Part shown: positions 1 through 10,300 of the stretch, in pieces | How positions within the stretch are numbered: the first letter of the stretch is position 1 | Layout: each line of letters opens with the position of its first letter | From: Pseudocercospora fijiensis CIRAD86 | Lineage: Eukaryota; Ascomycota; Dothideomycetes; Mycosphaerellales; Mycosphaerellaceae | Assembly: GCF_000340215.1 (NCBI RefSeq) | Contig: NW_006921541.1 | Coordinates: forward strand, 1,213,527-1,277,526 | DNA: 64,000 nucleotides | Reading direction: 5' to 3' | Notes under the pieces: model-generated | What the model was told of the DNA's origin: nothing | Database searches by the model: none | The model's input: the letters and a program-made list of their open reading frames with translations, nothing else | Program-made: the position numbers and the translations under genes

Positions 1-700
1 CTTTGCCGCGGGCAGGCGGTGCGATAATTTTGCCGATCACTGGAATTGACGGAGTGAATGGGAGCCATGACTACTTGACGATCTAGGTGAACAAGAAGTC
101 AGTGGACGATGCTGGATTTGATGTAATGTTCATGATGCAAAAGCTTCAAGTCGCGATGCCACCTGCCAATCCGTCCTCATAGGCTTATAGTACGTCGCCT
201 CCCATAGAGGCCCGCATTGGCACGAAGGATTTGACTTCAAAGCTCATCCAACTGCAACAAGGAGTGTACCTTACCAGAGATCTGGTAGCAAATAAACGAA
301 CACCTTTTACGAATCGCTATACGCTTCACTGCATCGTACTGAGCAAGGATGGCATTTCTACGTTCGACGGGGTGCCCTCAACGTCCGTTCACAACCCGCG
401 GCTGTGACATGAGCCTGTGTCCAGCTGGTCATTCTCATCTTGCAAGCCATTTCGACAATGTGACCCGACATCCCTTTGAAGTTGTGAAGAGTGAATGAAG
501 AAGGCTGTGAGAGAGATTATGGATTCTTGAGGTTGTGCTGCTGCTGAACGCTCTAGACTACATTTCTCGTTTCATGTTCATGTTGACTCTGCGGCTTTTG
601 GGTATCGTGAATGCAAACTGGCCCTATCCATCAGTATCCTTAGGAGATATCTCACCACCAGCGCCTTGCTTGCTTGAAAGCATTCTGGGCTCGACCAAAT
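1..700. other. intergenic or edge sequence, no supported gene
   Basis: No reading frame here resembles a known family. On the minus strand an ATG near position 69 opens a frame that stays open to the left edge, so the 5' end of a leftward gene is possible, but only about 23 codons are visible. The stretch nearest 700 would be the 3' UTR of the phosphatidylserine synthase gene. Confidence 0.4.
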
Positions 701-1515
701 TTATGGCTTCGGAACGTGCAGCGTCTTAGACAACATGCAGGATCCGTGGACCAAGAAAAGACCAACGATGGGGTGGAACTCCAAGATGGTGCCTTGCATG
801 ATGGTGCCCAAGGGTACGCTCTCCTGAATCCAGTCCTGCGTTGTCCAGTAGGCCATCAAGGCAGCAATGCTCAAGCTCGTGGGGATGGGGAGTCCCTCAA
901 AGTACTTGGCCTTGCCGTTCTTGTCCTTTGGTACATTGCCAGTGGTGACATTGAATCGCGCCAATCGTGCGAGTCCAGCTAGCACGAAGCAGGTGAGGAA
1001 GAGTTGGTCGAGGGGTGTTCGGATGCCGAGGGAGAAGGCGCATGCAGCAGGAGCACAGCCGAAGGAGATCTGCGCATGGTTGTATCGTGTTAGCGGAAAG
1101 GGTGTATCTTCAGAATGAGTGTGTGGGCATTTCATACCAGATCTGCTAGCGAATCCAATTCTGCGCCCATCAGACTGCTCTTCTTTCTCCACCTTGCCAC
1201 TGCGCCGTCAAAGAAATCAAAGAACATGCCCGCGTAAGGCAGTGCCAAGGCAGCCCACAAATTCGCCTTCTCTTGTGGTGGACCTGCAATGTAGCGCATG
1301 GAGAAAAGGATGGACATGACGCCGCAGAAGCCATTCATGAGCGTGATCAAGTCGGCGAGGTGGTAGGCTCGTATTAGGCTGAAGTGGCCGGGGTTTGGAT
1401 CGTTCAAGAGGCGCGACTGCTTGTCTTGTGCTGTGTCCAAGTCAGCACATCCTCTGAGCATGCGTACGCAAGGACTTTTGTTGTGCATACCAGTCGCAGT
1501 CGTAGTCGTTGGCAT
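701..1515 (-). CDS. CHO1: CDP-diacylglycerol--serine O-phosphatidyltransferase (phosphatidylserine synthase)
   Basis: This enzyme makes phosphatidylserine from CDP-diacylglycerol and L-serine in the ER membrane, the first step toward PE and PC. Three exons fit: 1491-1515, 1138-1430 and 701-1069, with introns 1431-1490 and 1070-1137 (both GT-AG), giving 228 aa. The complete CDP-alcohol phosphotransferase signature D-x2-D-G-x2-A-R-x8-G-x3-D-x3-D is present, split by the second intron just after its last Asp. Downstream are hydrophobic helices, the family motif FEGLPIPT, and the usual short C-terminus ending KTLHVPKP. The ATG at 1515 was chosen because splicing from it joins in frame to the conserved GHFSL segment. 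The N-terminus is shorter than in many fungal homologues. It is divergent from APC2 across about 366 bp. Confidence 0.9.
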
Positions 1516-1881
1516 GTCTGCCTCCCCCACCCCACATCCAATCACATCAATTCTGTGTTTCCGGCTTTGCCCTTTGCCTTGTTGCCTTGCGATTGATCGA
1601 TGTGCGTCGGATAGCAATAGCAATACTTGATACTGCAATTTTGGTGGGTTTGAGTACAGCTTGCAGAGGCTGGCGCGGAATATCAAGGCCAGCAATATCT
1701 TCACGGATGCTTTGGTAGGTTTTGTCTTGTTCTCGTTCTTGCTGCGCCCAGAAACGGCCTGCAGGGTGACGAGGGTGACGACATGCCTGCCTTGCGCGAC
1801 ATCAGGTGACTTCGTGTTTCGTGCTGCTTTGCACGGATCAACAAACACGATCACGATACATGCCAATCTCTACCATGACCC
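1516..1881. promoter_or_regulatory. divergent promoter region between CHO1 and APC2
   Basis: These 366 bp separate the two opposing start codons and must hold both promoters and 5' UTRs. I recognise no specific operator. The region just inside the CHO1 gene codes in several spurious frames on both strands. Confidence 0.5.
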
Positions 1882-4503
1882 ATGGCCGCCGTCGCCGCAC
1901 CTTCGAGCCTCTGCAGCTCCATATTCCCCTCACGCAGTCCTGAGTCTCGACCATCAGACGCAGCGGCCGCACCATTTGACCAAGCATGGCGTTCTGCAAC
2001 GCGTTTCTTGAAACTTTCGCCCGGCCTGCAAGCAAGTCCGCGACATCTGTCTCGTTCAAGCGACACTGAGAATGCGCTGCGTGTTCTACTGAGCACGAGG
2101 GCCACTCAGAAGCAACTCCTGCAATGGTATACATCTGAAATCACAGCTCATTTTCGCCAAAGTGTCCTTCCGCAACTTCATTTTTGGCACGACCCAATAC
2201 CGCTTGAGCTGGCTCGAAATGCTCTTTCTACCACAACAGAAGTGCTCCAGAACGCTCAAAATGTCTACTTTGCCATCGATACTTCCGGCCAGGAAGCACC
2301 GACCTCCCGTCAATTCCTGCATGCCTTCATGGAACTGGTGAGGGAGGAGTTCCACGTACTAGTCCTCCATTCGCTGCCGCGGCAGCGCCTGCAGAACACT
2401 TTGTCGAGCTATCTATTTCATAGCATGAAAGACGCTCTTGAGAACAGCTGCAACTCTCCGTGTTCCCCGACAGACGACGAATGCCGCTGTACCATCGCCT
2501 TCGACTTGAGTGCTTTGCGCAGTCTGCAAAGTGTAGGGCTGGGCGGTAGTCAAGGGGAACGAGCATTTGCACACGCTATCCATAGGCTACTACAAGGACC
2601 CGCGATCGAGAGGAGATGTTTTCAGGTCGACTGGTCAGGACAGCGAGGAACAATCCAAAGGTTGCGTATTTGGGTCGCGAACCATCTTGTACCAGCTCTT
2701 GAGCAAGCTGTCTCGATGTTGTCAGGCAATATTTCCACGAAACTGCCGGCACGGCAGTTCGTTTCTGCCGCCGTGAACAGCTTTGGGCGAATGCGCTCGC
2801 ACTCCTTGTTCGACTATGTCAGCATGTATCCCTCTAGTGGAGGTGCGTTACAAGACATCAAGGACTACCTTTCGGTAAACGGCTCTGCTGAGAAAGCGCA
2901 TCTTTGTTCAAGCTTCACCGAACAGATGCAAAAGCGTCTGTTTCATGCAGGTGCCAGCACGAAAGAGATTCTTGGCATGTACATCAATGTCATCAATTCA
3001 TTCCGACTTCTGGACTCTCGAGGCGTGCTATTGGAGAAAGTCGCGATTCCAGTTCGAAGCTACCTTCGGAGTAGAGAAGACACGGTGTCGTCCATTGCTG
3101 TCAGCTTTCTCGCGAACAGCCATCAGCAGGAAGCCAGCAAGGACTCAGAAAAGGTGTGCTGGGACATCAGCGAGGCTGTGGCCACTTCTGCTATCGACGC
3201 TCAGGATGACAGAATGGTAAATTGGAATGATATGGAATGGGTTCCTGATCCAATTGACGCCGGTCCGAATTACAAAGCCTCTAAATCGGACGATGTCGTC
3301 GCATACATCCTGGCGCTATTCGAACCAGAGGACTTTGTTAAAGCCTTCTCGCATGCGCTAGGGCAGCATTTGCTCGAAACGAAAGATACAGATCTGGTCC
3401 GCGAGACCAAGGTCATTGAGCTGCTCAAATCTCGCTTGGATTCAGCTAGGCTGCAGCACGCCGAAGTCATGCTCAAAGACATGCGCGAGTCTGCGCACAT
3501 GAATCGCAGGCTGAACCCACCTTCGAAAACACGAAGCAATAAACCTCCCCCAACACCGAGAGAGATTGCAGCAGCAATCCCGAAGGATGGCATCACCTTG
3601 ACTTCTCTATACGAACCATTCAAGAATCGTATGGACAGTCGACCGTTTCAAGCGGCAGTCGCGCTGGTCGCTAAGCGCCGCGACGATTTGTACTTCCCTA
3701 AGCGCACACGTCTCCCTGCTGAGAAGTCTGGTCTCACGCCTCAGAAGAGACCTGAACCGATCCACTTCGAGGCCAGAGTGCTTTCGAGCTACTTCTGGCC
3801 GCAGCTCAGAGATGACCAGTTTAGAGTTCCACTACGCATTCAAAAGCACAGACGCGCATATGAGCAGGCCTTTGCAGCCACAAGTGGTCAGCGAAGGATC
3901 GTTTGGAAGCCTGCTCTGGACACGATGGACATTACTCTTGATTTTGCTGATCGGTCAGTACGCGAGGAGAAAATCGAAGCATGGAAGATGAGTCTTCTTG
4001 ACGCTTTCTCCAACGAGCGCGACGAGGAGGATGGTGACCAGCCGGCCAAGTACGACGACGATGATGGCATTGGCGTGGACGACCTCGTCGATGCGCTTAA
4101 TATGCCCGAAGACTACGTCCAGGGTGGCATCAGCTACTGGCTTGGCCGGAAAGTGCTGTACGAGAAATCTGCCGGCAAGTATGCAGTATTGGATAGCCTG
4201 GACATGGACGTTAGCATGGTCGAAGAGCCATCGCAACTCGAAGTCAACGTAGACAGCGGTGGATTGGTGTCTGAACAAGCTATGCTTCGCCAGATGGCAC
4301 CTACCTTCCAAACCTTCATTCTCGAAATGCTCCGCAATCAAGGCACGAAGGAAATTGGAGGCATGTTGGGCATCACCAATATGATGAAGATGGTCCTACC
4401 GACATTCACCTATGGAGATGACGAGGTGAAATGGTTGCTTGGTGACATGGAAGGCCGCGGCGAGGTCGTGCAGAAGGGTGAAGCCTGGGCCGTGGCCAAG
4501 TGA
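1882..4503 (+). CDS. APC2: anaphase-promoting complex subunit 2 (cullin-like)
   Basis: Apc2 is the cullin-like scaffold of the APC/C ubiquitin ligase; with Apc11 it forms the catalytic module that ubiquitinates cyclins and securin in the nucleus. The gene is a single exon of 873 codons. The N-terminal half is helical and poorly conserved. The cullin homology region is recognisable from about residue 505 (EVMLKD-type motif), then a segment reading SSYFWPQLRDDQFRVP near residue 640. The C-terminal Apc2 winged helix follows from about residue 790 and ends near residue 873. Residues about 555-610 form an extra segment between the EVMLKD motif and the FWP motif that is absent from human APC2 as I remember it, and that resembles the winged helix of TFIIF-alpha (see findings). 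The acidic stretch DEEDGDQPAKYDDDD lies near residue 715. Confidence 0.9.
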   Translation: MAAVAAPSSLCSSIFPSRSPESRPSDAAAAPFDQAWRSATRFLKLSPGLQASPRHLSRSSDTENALRVLLSTRATQKQLLQWYTSEITAHFRQSVLPQLHFWHDPIPLELARNALSTTTEVLQNAQNVYFAIDTSGQEAPTSRQFLHAFMELVREEFHVLVLHSLPRQRLQNTLSSYLFHSMKDALENSCNSPCSPTDDECRCTIAFDLSALRSLQSVGLGGSQGERAFAHAIHRLLQGPAIERRCFQVDWSGQRGTIQRLRIWVANHLVPALEQAVSMLSGNISTKLPARQFVSAAVNSFGRMRSHSLFDYVSMYPSSGGALQDIKDYLSVNGSAEKAHLCSSFTEQMQKRLFHAGASTKEILGMYINVINSFRLLDSRGVLLEKVAIPVRSYLRSREDTVSSIAVSFLANSHQQEASKDSEKVCWDISEAVATSAIDAQDDRMVNWNDMEWVPDPIDAGPNYKASKSDDVVAYILALFEPEDFVKAFSHALGQHLLETKDTDLVRETKVIELLKSRLDSARLQHAEVMLKDMRESAHMNRRLNPPSKTRSNKPPPTPREIAAAIPKDGITLTSLYEPFKNRMDSRPFQAAVALVAKRRDDLYFPKRTRLPAEKSGLTPQKRPEPIHFEARVLSSYFWPQLRDDQFRVPLRIQKHRRAYEQAFAATSGQRRIVWKPALDTMDITLDFADRSVREEKIEAWKMSLLDAFSNERDEEDGDQPAKYDDDDGIGVDDLVDALNMPEDYVQGGISYWLGRKVLYEKSAGKYAVLDSLDMDVSMVEEPSQLEVNVDSGGLVSEQAMLRQMAPTFQTFILEMLRNQGTKEIGGMLGITNMMKMVLPTFTYGDDEVKWLLGDMEGRGEVVQKGEAWAVAK

Positions 4504-4995
4504 GGCTCTGAGCATGATGAGAGATAGCAGCAACAGCACGCAGTCGCCTTCTCCGTTCCTCTTTGCACATGCATGCTGTCACTGATGTTAAGGCATTGGG
4601 GTGAAGTGAGCCAAGGACCGCGTTCCGACGGCCTGCAGATCATTTTCGCACGAGTGCGAATGCGGTCACGCTGAGCAAGGATGCCGATAAGATAAGATAG
4701 GCTTTGGCGAGGCGTAGCTTATCGTTGCTTCAGGTAACTCCTCGTGGTAACATTACACCTGCACCGATAGTCCGATACCACCACGTCCTTCTTCTCCTCG
4801 TGTGTTGGGGGGCTCCGCACGCAGGCGAAGGTGTAGCTTGCCCGAACACGCGAGCGCGGCGATCAGTCGGTAACTGCTTCCACGTAAGTTTTCACATTCT
4901 GTTCTCTGCTTTCCGACCTCACTTGTTGTTACTCTCCCTCTGCATACTGCTCCCCTACTCGCGGCGGAAAAGGCGGAAACCTTCCTCTGCCCATC
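4504..4995 (+). promoter_or_regulatory. intergenic: APC2 3' end and promoter/5' UTR of the MFS gene
   Basis: No gene is seen. The segment from about 4870 to 4995 is pyrimidine-rich (CT tracts), typical of filamentous-fungal core promoters and 5' UTRs. A GATAAGATAAGATAG cluster at about 4685-4700 contains HGATAR-type GATA-factor sites, which would fit nitrogen-regulated expression of a Dal5-like permease; this is inference. Confidence 0.45.
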
Positions 4996-6682
4996 ATGAG
5001 CGCCGGAGAGATCAGCGATGGCAAGAAAATGCCAGACAGCGAGACCAGGACATCATCAGAAGCCGAAGCAGACAGAGCGAAATCCGTATCAGTCACCACA
5101 GATGCGAACGGTGATACCGTGGTCGTGCAGGAAGATGGCGAAACCTTTGTCATCGACACGAAGGCGGAAAGAGCACTGCTCTGGAAATTCGACCTGCGAA
5201 TCCTACCACTGCTCGCAATGATGTATCTCTTCAACTCCCTGGACAAAGCCAACCTCGGAAACGCGAAAACAGATGGTTTGGAGAAAGACCTTGGATTCGC
5301 GGGCACGAATAAATGTAAGTCAAGTAGTATCAAATCGTCACTCCCGGGTAGCTCACTGGTAATGATACTTCTAGACAACATCCTGCTCTCAATCTTCTTC
5401 GTCCCCTACGTCCTCACTGCCCCCTTCCTCGGAATCCTAGGAAAACTGTACGGACCTTCACGCGTGCTTCCCGCAATGATGGCCACTTTCGGCTCCATGA
5501 CTCTCCTCACAATGGCAGCATACAACTGGTCAGGTCTCCTGGCTTTACGCTGGTTTCTCGGAATGGCCGAATGTAAGTGAACCAGAACGTATCATCACAC
5601 GTATCAATCAAAAAGAAAAAATCTAACCCATCTATCCACCTCCTCCAGCCGCATTCTTCCCCCTCGTAATCTACTACCAAACCCAATTCTACCGCCGCGG
5701 CGAACTCGCCCGCCGCCTCGCAATTTTCTACGCAGCGAGTAACATCGCCTACGCATTCGGCGGCCTGCTGGCCTTCGGAGTCTTCCAAATCGAAAGCGGC
5801 CGCCTCCCCTCCTGGAAATACCTCTTCGCAATCGAAGGCTCCCTCACAATCCTCGGCTCAATAATCGCCTTCACCTTCCTCCCCTACTCAGCCGCACACG
5901 CGCGATTCCTCAACGCCGAAGAAAAGAAACTCGCATTCTACCGCATCCAAGTCGACTCCTCGGCGATCGTGAACGAAAAATTCCACTTGAAATCCGCACT
6001 GCAGATCCTTCGACACCCGACTTCATGGGTAATTTTGCTGATCGAAATGTGTCTGGGCATCCCGCTGCAATCCGTGGGGTTATTCCTCCCGCAAATCGTC
6101 GCGAGGCTCGGGTACAGTAAGATAAAAACCAACCTCTACACCGTGGCGCCGAACATCACGGGAGCTTGTATGCTGTTGATCCTCGCATACTCTTCCGATT
6201 ACACGCGCTGGAGATTCCCGTTCATCGCTCTAGGCTTCTTCTTCACGTTCTGCGGCTTCATCATCTACGCAGCCATCGACGTCGAATCCAACATCCACGT
6301 CGCGTACTACGCGTGTTTCATGATGACGTGGGGTACATCCGCACCCTCCGTGATCCTGGACGTATGGTACAACAACAACATCGCAGACGAAAATAAGCGA
6401 CTCCTCCTCACTTCGATCGGCGTGCCTGTGGCGAACATGATGGGTGTGGTGAGCAGCAATATTTTCCGGACGCAGGACGCTCCGGATTACATTCCTGCTT
6501 TGGCCACGACTGCTGCGTTTGGGGCTACGGGGATCGTTTTGACTCTGCTGTTGGGGTTTTGGATGATTTTTGATAATAAGAGGAGGGATCGGAGGCAAGG
6601 CCGGAGATTGAGGCCGAAGGATGTTAGTACGGAAAAGTTGAGAGAGGGGCCTGCTGCTGAGGAGTTTAGATGGGTTTATTAG
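4996..6682 (+). CDS. MFS permease, anion:cation symporter family (Dal5/Tna1-like)
   Basis: This is a plasma-membrane transporter of the ACS family (allantoate, nicotinate or similar anions; substrate not determinable). The exons are 4996-5314, 5375-5572 and 5649-6682, with introns of 60 and 76 bp carrying GTAAGT donors; joined they give 516 aa. A soluble N-terminus of about 70 residues precedes the family segment LPLLAMMYLFNSLDKANLGNAK in TM1. About twelve hydrophobic segments follow, with the central loop around AEEKKLAFYRI and the typical C-terminal ending FRWVY. The first intron is a multiple of three and stop-free, so an unspliced message would read through to the second intron. GATA-like sites upstream would suit nitrogen control. 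Confidence 0.85.
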
Positions 6683-6879
6683 GGTGTATGTGCGAAGAAG
6701 AAAATACGTCTTCTTGTTGTATGTATATCCATCAGCCGGCTAAATGATGAGGCAACTTATATAATCTCCGCAGCCCCTGATCCGATGAAGTTACCTACTT
6801 TCAGTCCCGTGAAATTCTGGTAGTTGTAATCAGAGAGCATGAAGGACTTACTCTTCGATATCCTCAGAAGTTCTATAAG

Positions 6880-7421
6880 CTAGGTCTCGTCGATTCTGTG
6901 AATGTGGTGTCGGTAGCCAGCTAAATCCAGATTGTCGCCAACGGTCTGCATGGAAATCACATGAAAAAAAATTACATCACCAAAAACAAAACAAATTTGC
7001 GTGCGACTCACGCGAGCTCGATGTTGCAGATATGTCATTGTAGCTTCGACCTTCGCGGGTTCATAGGCAGAGTGGTCTGATGCATACACGATACCGAAAG
7101 GCCGGAAAGTCCCATCCCCAGTCTGCCACACGGACGAGCGTACAATGGTTCGGATGCTGGGTAGCTCCTCTGAAAGCTTTATGCAATTGAGGAATAGGTG
7201 GTAGCCTTGATCTCGAACATATAGCAGTTCCGACTTGATTTGAAATGCCTCTCAGAGGTGCGTTACTGCAAGGACGGTAGTTCCTCCTCAAAGACCTGAG
7301 GATGAACGTTAAAACTTCGCAGGACTAGGCAAAAGCGGGCAATTTTGTCGAATCCAGTTTTGAACAGCCCCAAATCGCTTCTGGGAATCAATCCACGATG
7401 TAGGTCCTCATTTGATCTCAT
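6880..7421 (-). CDS. putative small uncharacterised gene (structure uncertain)
   Basis: I do not recognise the product. The best-supported part is the 3' end. An exon covers roughly 7012-7270 and reads coherently (for example a segment FRPFGIVYASDHSAYEP). A clean GTGAGT...CATGCAG intron at 6946-7011 follows, then a last exon ending at 6880 with ...IHRIDET. Upstream, an ATG at 7421 opens about 51 codons that stop near 7265. Joining this to the later exon needs a weak splice site, so a frameshift or decay is equally possible. No signal peptide or membrane helix is seen. It could be a pseudogene. Confidence 0.33.
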
Positions 7422-7800
7422 CTGCCTTTGCCTCCCAGCGGTGTGCTAAGATTGCATAACTCTGCCAGCTTCATAGTCCAAATGTTGATCGGTCGCATGC
7501 ATGTCGTGGTCGCCTGGAGGCAATTCGTATGTGCATCGGTCGAGTTTATTCGCGAAGAGAAAGACAGATGCCTGTCAGCTTCTGCCGACTCGTGATCCAC
7601 TTCCTGAATGTCGTATGCCTCCACCTCTTGGCAACTTCATTGCATGCATAACATAACCACCCATGCCCGCAGATACATGACGAAAGTCACGGTCAGTGAA
7701 CCGAGCATAGGCCGACCAAGAAACTCCAGTCTTCTCGCATGCAGACGAGCCTCCTAGCATCGTCGTGCGCAATTCCCATCACAACACCTCTAGCACACCC

Positions 7801-8602
7801 TCAACTCCCCTCCGGCGCATCAGTCAAAGGCACATACTGCACCCCATACTCCTTCCTCCTCTTCACATTGCCCCGTTCATCCTTATCCACAACCCAAATA
7901 TTCTGCCCACCCTCCTCTTCCTCCACAGGAATAAAAAGCCTTCCAGGACACTTCAACTGATCAACAAGCGCCTGCTGATGCCCCGCAGCCGCAGCCCCAA
8001 CATGTATAGCATCATACGGGGCCCCCTCCTCCCAACCTTTCCTCCCATCAGCTTTCACAAACCGAATCACACCTTGCTCCAAAAACTCGGCGCCGGAGGG
8101 AGATTTTTTGGTGTTTTGCACGGCGAGGTCGATGAGGGGTTGGATGTGGTCGATTCCTATGACTGTGCCGGATGAGGAGGATGATGGAGGGGCGGCTTTG
8201 ATGAGTTCTGCGAGGACGTGGGTGAGGTAGCCGCTGCCGGAGCCTATGTCGAGGACTTTGCTGCCGGGGCGGAGGTAGGAGAGTAGGGATTCGCAGGCGT
8301 TGGCGTGCATGTGGGGAGCGCTGATGGTGGCTCTGTGGCCGATTGTCTGTGGAGAGTCTTGGTAGGGAGAGTAGGGGGCGTAGTGGGCTCGGTCGACCTG
8401 GATGGAGGGATGGAAGTGTTAGTGATGACGGAGCTCAGGGAGATGGGCCGGACATGGCAATCCAATTGAATGACATGCACTTGGTAGAACGTACAGCTGT
8501 CATAGCATTCTTGACTCTTTCACTCGTTATGAGTCCATTTTGTGCCAGTTTCTCGATAAGCTCTTCATTGCTGGAACCCGAGCTTCGCCAGGCCATGCTC
8601 AT
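7801..8602 (-). CDS. protein-L-isoaspartate O-methyltransferase
   Basis: This enzyme repairs isoaspartyl residues in aged proteins, using S-adenosylmethionine. There are two exons, 8495-8602 and 7801-8397; the 97-bp intron runs from a GTACGT donor to CCAG. The product is about 234 aa, the usual size. The N-terminus MAWRSSGSSNEELI and the segment VDRAHYAP are family hallmarks, the intron falling exactly between the first helix and VDRAHY. The SAM-binding motif VLDIGSGSGYLT is intact, as is the later DAIHVGAAA and PGRLFIPV. Start ATG 8602 or 8596 (two in-frame Met); the longer open frame upstream begins only with a TTG codon. A serine-rich insert PPSSSSSG sits after the SAM motif. Confidence 0.92.
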
Positions 8603-9178
8603 GGACCGGCGAGCAGCGGAAGAGGAAAAGAGTTTGGAGGTAGTGGTACCTATGGTGAAAGGTGAGGGGAGGTGCAATGTGAAGGTAGCGAGTGTCGGAG
8701 GGACCAGAGTGTCGGAATCGCGCAGTGCAATAGTGGAATAGTTAAGGTAGCCCGGTAGACATAGAGTTCACAAGGCCAAGACGCGGATTCTTCCTCCTCC
8801 ACCACTGTCAGACCATTCCCCACTGACCCACCACTCTATCTCTACCTCATTTCGCAACAAGAAATTTGACTTGTCTTCATCTGGGAACTTATTCTGGGTT
8901 GTGAAGTTTAATGCTATCGCTATCTTTCATACAGAAGGCATCGCAAATGACCCGCAAATGCAACCTTCGAGGATGGGGGGAACTATCCTGAAGCTGCAAG
9001 GCAAGAATCTATCGCCCTAGCGCGAATTGCAGCTATGTCCATCCTGTCTTATAGCCGCTGACACACCCGGAAACGCCGCACTCCTCCCTAGGCTATGCAA
9101 GAATCGAACAGATGCGTACACCTCTTGGCCGTAACTCGTGGCCTCCTTGGCCGAAATTTTCTATGCAATGCTGTGTGC
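8603..9178. other. intergenic, no gene seen
   Basis: This lies between the 5' end of the isoaspartate methyltransferase gene and the 3' end of the GH17 gene. It should hold the methyltransferase promoter and the GH17 3' UTR. No coding frame with family resemblance, repeat or RNA gene is visible. Confidence 0.5.
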
Positions 9179-10300
9179 TCAGAGGAAACCCCAGTACTGC
9201 TCTGCGCCGTACGTGGCGGCGCTGTTGGACTTCCAGGTGTCATCAAATGCGGTGAAGAGGATGAGGTCGTTGGTAAACTTGGACTTGAGGGATGAGATGG
9301 CCTTTTGCTGGTTCTCTGGACTTGGAACGGCGAGACCGTTGGTGGCGCCGGAGTGTGGCCAGCCGCTCTCGGTGATGACGGTCTTCTTTCCGCCGCATGC
9401 CTGCTTGACGCGCTGGGCTTGCTCATACACGAAGTCACCGGCTTGATCGGCAGTCTTTCCTCCATCGAAGAAGGCGTGGCAGTTGGCAGCTGCGTAGTCG
9501 GAAGCCTGACAGAGCTCTGGATGGGCGATCATTGCGACGAAGGTGTCGACAGTGACGACGCTACCAGTGTAGCCGGCTGCCTTCAAGCAACCCTTGGCAA
9601 TGTTGAGGGCAGCGACCACCTCGGCTGGGCTGTGGGTGCCCGCGTTGACGACCTCGTTACCAACAGAGATGGTGTCGATGACACTCCAGTCGTTCTGTGC
9701 GGCAGCTATGATCTTTTGGGCCTCAGCCTCGGCTTGGGTGATGTCGTAGATGCCAGCAAAGACCTTCATATTCTTGGCCTTGGCAGCAGTCACGACAGTC
9801 TTGACCTGGTCGCAGTCGGTACCGTAGATGCGAACCATGCTGAAGTCGTTGAACTTGGCAAAATCGGCGTTCACCTCGTCTTGAGACTTGCAACCGCCGA
9901 CCTTGTATGGGGAGTAAGAGACACCATGACCAGATGCCGGAGCACTGGCGGTTGGAGCTCGAGTGTATGCAGGCGCGTTCTTCTCGGCTGGCTTTGGTGC
10001 TTCCGGAGCAGGTGCTGGGGCTGGAGCAGGCGCTGGGGCTGGGGCTGGAGCAGGTTCTGGGGCCTTTTCTGGAGCTGGAGCGGGAGCTGGAGCAGGTGTT
10101 GGGCCAAGGTCGCCATTATACGAAGTATTGATGACATTGCCGTCTTGGTCGACGTAGACGATGGCCTTTGGAGAATAGACGGTGACATATTCGACCTCAG
10201 TCTCGACGGTATCACGCTTGTGAGCGTGACGGTGACCGCGGCGAACCTGGGCTTGGGCGATGGCAGCCAGTGCCACAAGCGAGAGAAGACCAGCCTTCAT
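9179..10300 (-). CDS. secreted GH17 cell-wall glucanase/glucosyltransferase (Scw/BtgE-like)
   Basis: This is a cell-wall beta-1,3-glucan-active enzyme of glycoside hydrolase family 17. It is a single exon of 373 aa. A signal peptide occupies residues 1-18 (cleavage near AQAQ), followed by a Lys-Arg Kex2-type site at 28-29. Residues 67-105 are a Pro-Ala repeat linker, a likely O-glycosylated stalk. The GH17 barrel runs from about residue 123 to the end. The predicted acid/base Glu216 lies in SVGNEV and the nucleophile Glu311 in TESGWP; both are present. The C-terminus ends in the family's YGAEQYWGFL. No GPI signal is seen, so it is probably wall-bound or released. A 344-codon open frame on the opposite strand is a codon-bias shadow. 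Confidence 0.92.
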   Translation of the reverse strand: MKAGLLSLVALAAIAQAQVRRGHRHAHKRDTVETEVEYVTVYSPKAIVYVDQDGNVINTSYNGDLGPTPAPAPAPAPEKAPEPAPAPAPAPAPAPAPAPEAPKPAEKNAPAYTRAPTASAPASGHGVSYSPYKVGGCKSQDEVNADFAKFNDFSMVRIYGTDCDQVKTVVTAAKAKNMKVFAGIYDITQAEAEAQKIIAAAQNDWSVIDTISVGNEVVNAGTHSPAEVVAALNIAKGCLKAAGYTGSVVTVDTFVAMIAHPELCQASDYAAANCHAFFDGGKTADQAGDFVYEQAQRVKQACGGKKTVITESGWPHSGATNGLAVPSPENQQKAISSLKSKFTNDLILFTAFDDTWKSNSAATYGAEQYWGFL

